From contig CM075760.1 in the NCBI GenBank assembly GCA_037974335.1, positions 14,812,059-14,876,058 of the forward strand: 64,000 nt of DNA. The letters are read 5' to 3'. The position numbers and the translations under genes were made by a program. Under the pieces are notes generated by a model. That model was given only the letters and a program-made list of their open reading frames with translations. It was not told where the DNA came from and searched no databases. Source of the stretch: Prionace glauca (lineage: Eukaryota > Chordata > Chondrichthyes > Carcharhiniformes > Carcharhinidae). This document shows positions 62,829 through 64,000 of this stretch, one piece after another (the first letter of the stretch is position 1; every line of letters starts with the position of its first letter).

Positions 62829-64000
62829 GTTTAGTATTTACGAGATATTTAAACGGCTGAATTTTCTGAAACATATCTCCTAAAACCCGGGCACTGGAAG
62901 CTGCCGCATTGATAAATTTGTACTTTGCTCGTTATCCCAACATTGAAAGTTTCAGAACTTCCGTCAGGGGGCGCACTGGTTAATAACTCTTCGCTGTTCT
63001 GAATTGAAAATATGAAGAAATAACAGCAGCATTGTCAGCTGTCTTTGCTGCTGTCGCTCTGACCCATATTGACTGCCTTCTGTAATTGGACATGTTATTC
63101 TCTCGTCCGGGGTTTGTTGGACCTGCAGCGCAGTGGGAGGGGCAATTTCTGCCCCAAAAGTGGGTGTTTCCGTCTGCGGAGTTACAGACACAGCATGCGT
63201 CATATGATACAGACTCTCTCTGAACCTGTTCATTCTATTGCTTAATATTGGGTATCTCCTTCTCAGGAGAACTCCCACCCCATCCACCCACCACCGTCCA
63301 ACCCACCCTATCGCTATAAAATAAATCAAATAATGCAACAATTTATGGACTGAATATGATAAATGCGGGAAACCAAATGTCCTCATTTGGCGGGATTGTT
63401 CAGACAGGTGAATGAATGCAATTCTGTAACTAACAGACATACAACTCAGTTCATGAAAATGCTGCCTCTGTTTAACCCATAGCAAAACAAAAACTAGAGG
63501 AAATGAGCCAGAAAATAAGAAGTAATTATTATTTTACTGAATCAAAGGAGAGAAAGGACTCGGGTCAGAAGGAGAAGAAGCTGCCACATTAAACATATCA
63601 ATAATCAAATATTTACTCACAACACAGATTTCAGAAAGCAAGGCTACAAGTCTAACGCTGAACACACCATTCTCGCGAGCACAGTTCGCAACACTTGGAT
63701 CAGTTTATTGATTCTTCGTTCGTTTCGTGTTAACCTCAGAGACAGTGTGTGTGAGAGATTGGGAAAGATAGAGTTGGGATGAGAATGTGCAGTGCTGAGC
63801 GGGAGACTCTTTCCTCTTTCAGTGTTAACCTGACAGACAGTGTGTGAGACACTGGAAAACGTGGAGTTGGGATAAGGAAGCACAGTGTTGAGGGAAGTGC
63901 CACTTGACCAACTGGGGCATTTTCACCCCCATACCGGACAGAGCAGAATCTCTGTTCAGAAGTGGTTGGCAGACTTCTACCCGATCAATTCAAGTTTGGA
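62829..64000. other. end of duplicated block, no gene seen
   Basis: Colinear with 48.95-50.12 kb; no feature is recognised. Confidence 0.4.

Larger units (their letters stand above)
58147..64000 (+). repeat. tandem segmental duplication, copy B (truncated by window)
   Basis: The partner of 44246-50119, still colinear at the last base. Border left: 'tgtgagttgaaacgggaatg'. The 44.2-58.1 kb unit therefore measures about 13.9 kb. Confidence 0.95.

Overview
This is nuclear DNA from a vertebrate, very probably an elasmobranch (shark or ray). The evidence is C2H2 zinc-finger exons, intron-bearing T-cell-receptor V segments with recombination signals, eukaryotic tRNA genes, and dense SINE, CR1-type LINE and Penelope-type repeats that I associate with shark genomes. 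No species can be named from the sequence alone.

Region 1 (about 1-31 kb) is a cluster of paralogous C2H2 zinc-finger (ZNF) genes on both strands. Six terminal exons are recognisable, at 1.3 (+), 5.4 (-), 9.6 (+), 13.4-14.7 (-), 18.8 (+) and 29.4 kb (+), plus an intact one at 22.9 kb (-) and three decayed pieces at 11.2, 21 and 24.5 kb. All begin with the same short first finger (MEKPWKC-like) and are followed by a shared 3' flank. Only the 1.3, 22.9 and 29.4 kb genes have an uninterrupted array from this start; the others carry frameshifts. CpG-rich promoters with CCAAT boxes lie at 7.3, 16.6 and 25.6 kb. The block at 4.1-7.25 kb and the block at 28.6-34.6 kb are inverted copies of each other, and the second was later split by a 2.5 kb CR1 LINE.

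Region 2 (about 31-44 kb) is repeat-rich. It holds nested CR1 elements, a 52-bp minisatellite, a microsatellite, another LINE, and four tRNA genes within 3 kb: Arg-ACG, Gln-CTG, Asn-GTT and an intron-containing Ile-TAT.

Region 3 (about 44-64 kb) is part of a T-cell-receptor V array, most like TRA/TRD. It has four V segments that look usable (47.9, 53.6, 57.3 on the minus strand, 61.8) and six broken ones (45.9, 47.0, 51.0, 56.6, 59.8, 60.9). Each has a recognisable RSS except the 51.0 kb one. V segments face both ways. The region is a tandem duplication with a unit of about 13.9 kb: 44.25-50.12 kb is repeated at 58.15 kb and runs to the end of the window. No D, J or C segment was found.

The most interesting signals are: a V segment pair without a leader intron; a conserved vestigial finger and stop in front of every ZNF start; a Penelope-like GIY-YIG relic that runs directly into a dispersed tail carrying a hammerhead-ribozyme-like core; repeated fold-back arrangements of that tail, one with a clean 14-bp target-site duplication; and a CR1 copy with the 5' inversion typical of twin priming.
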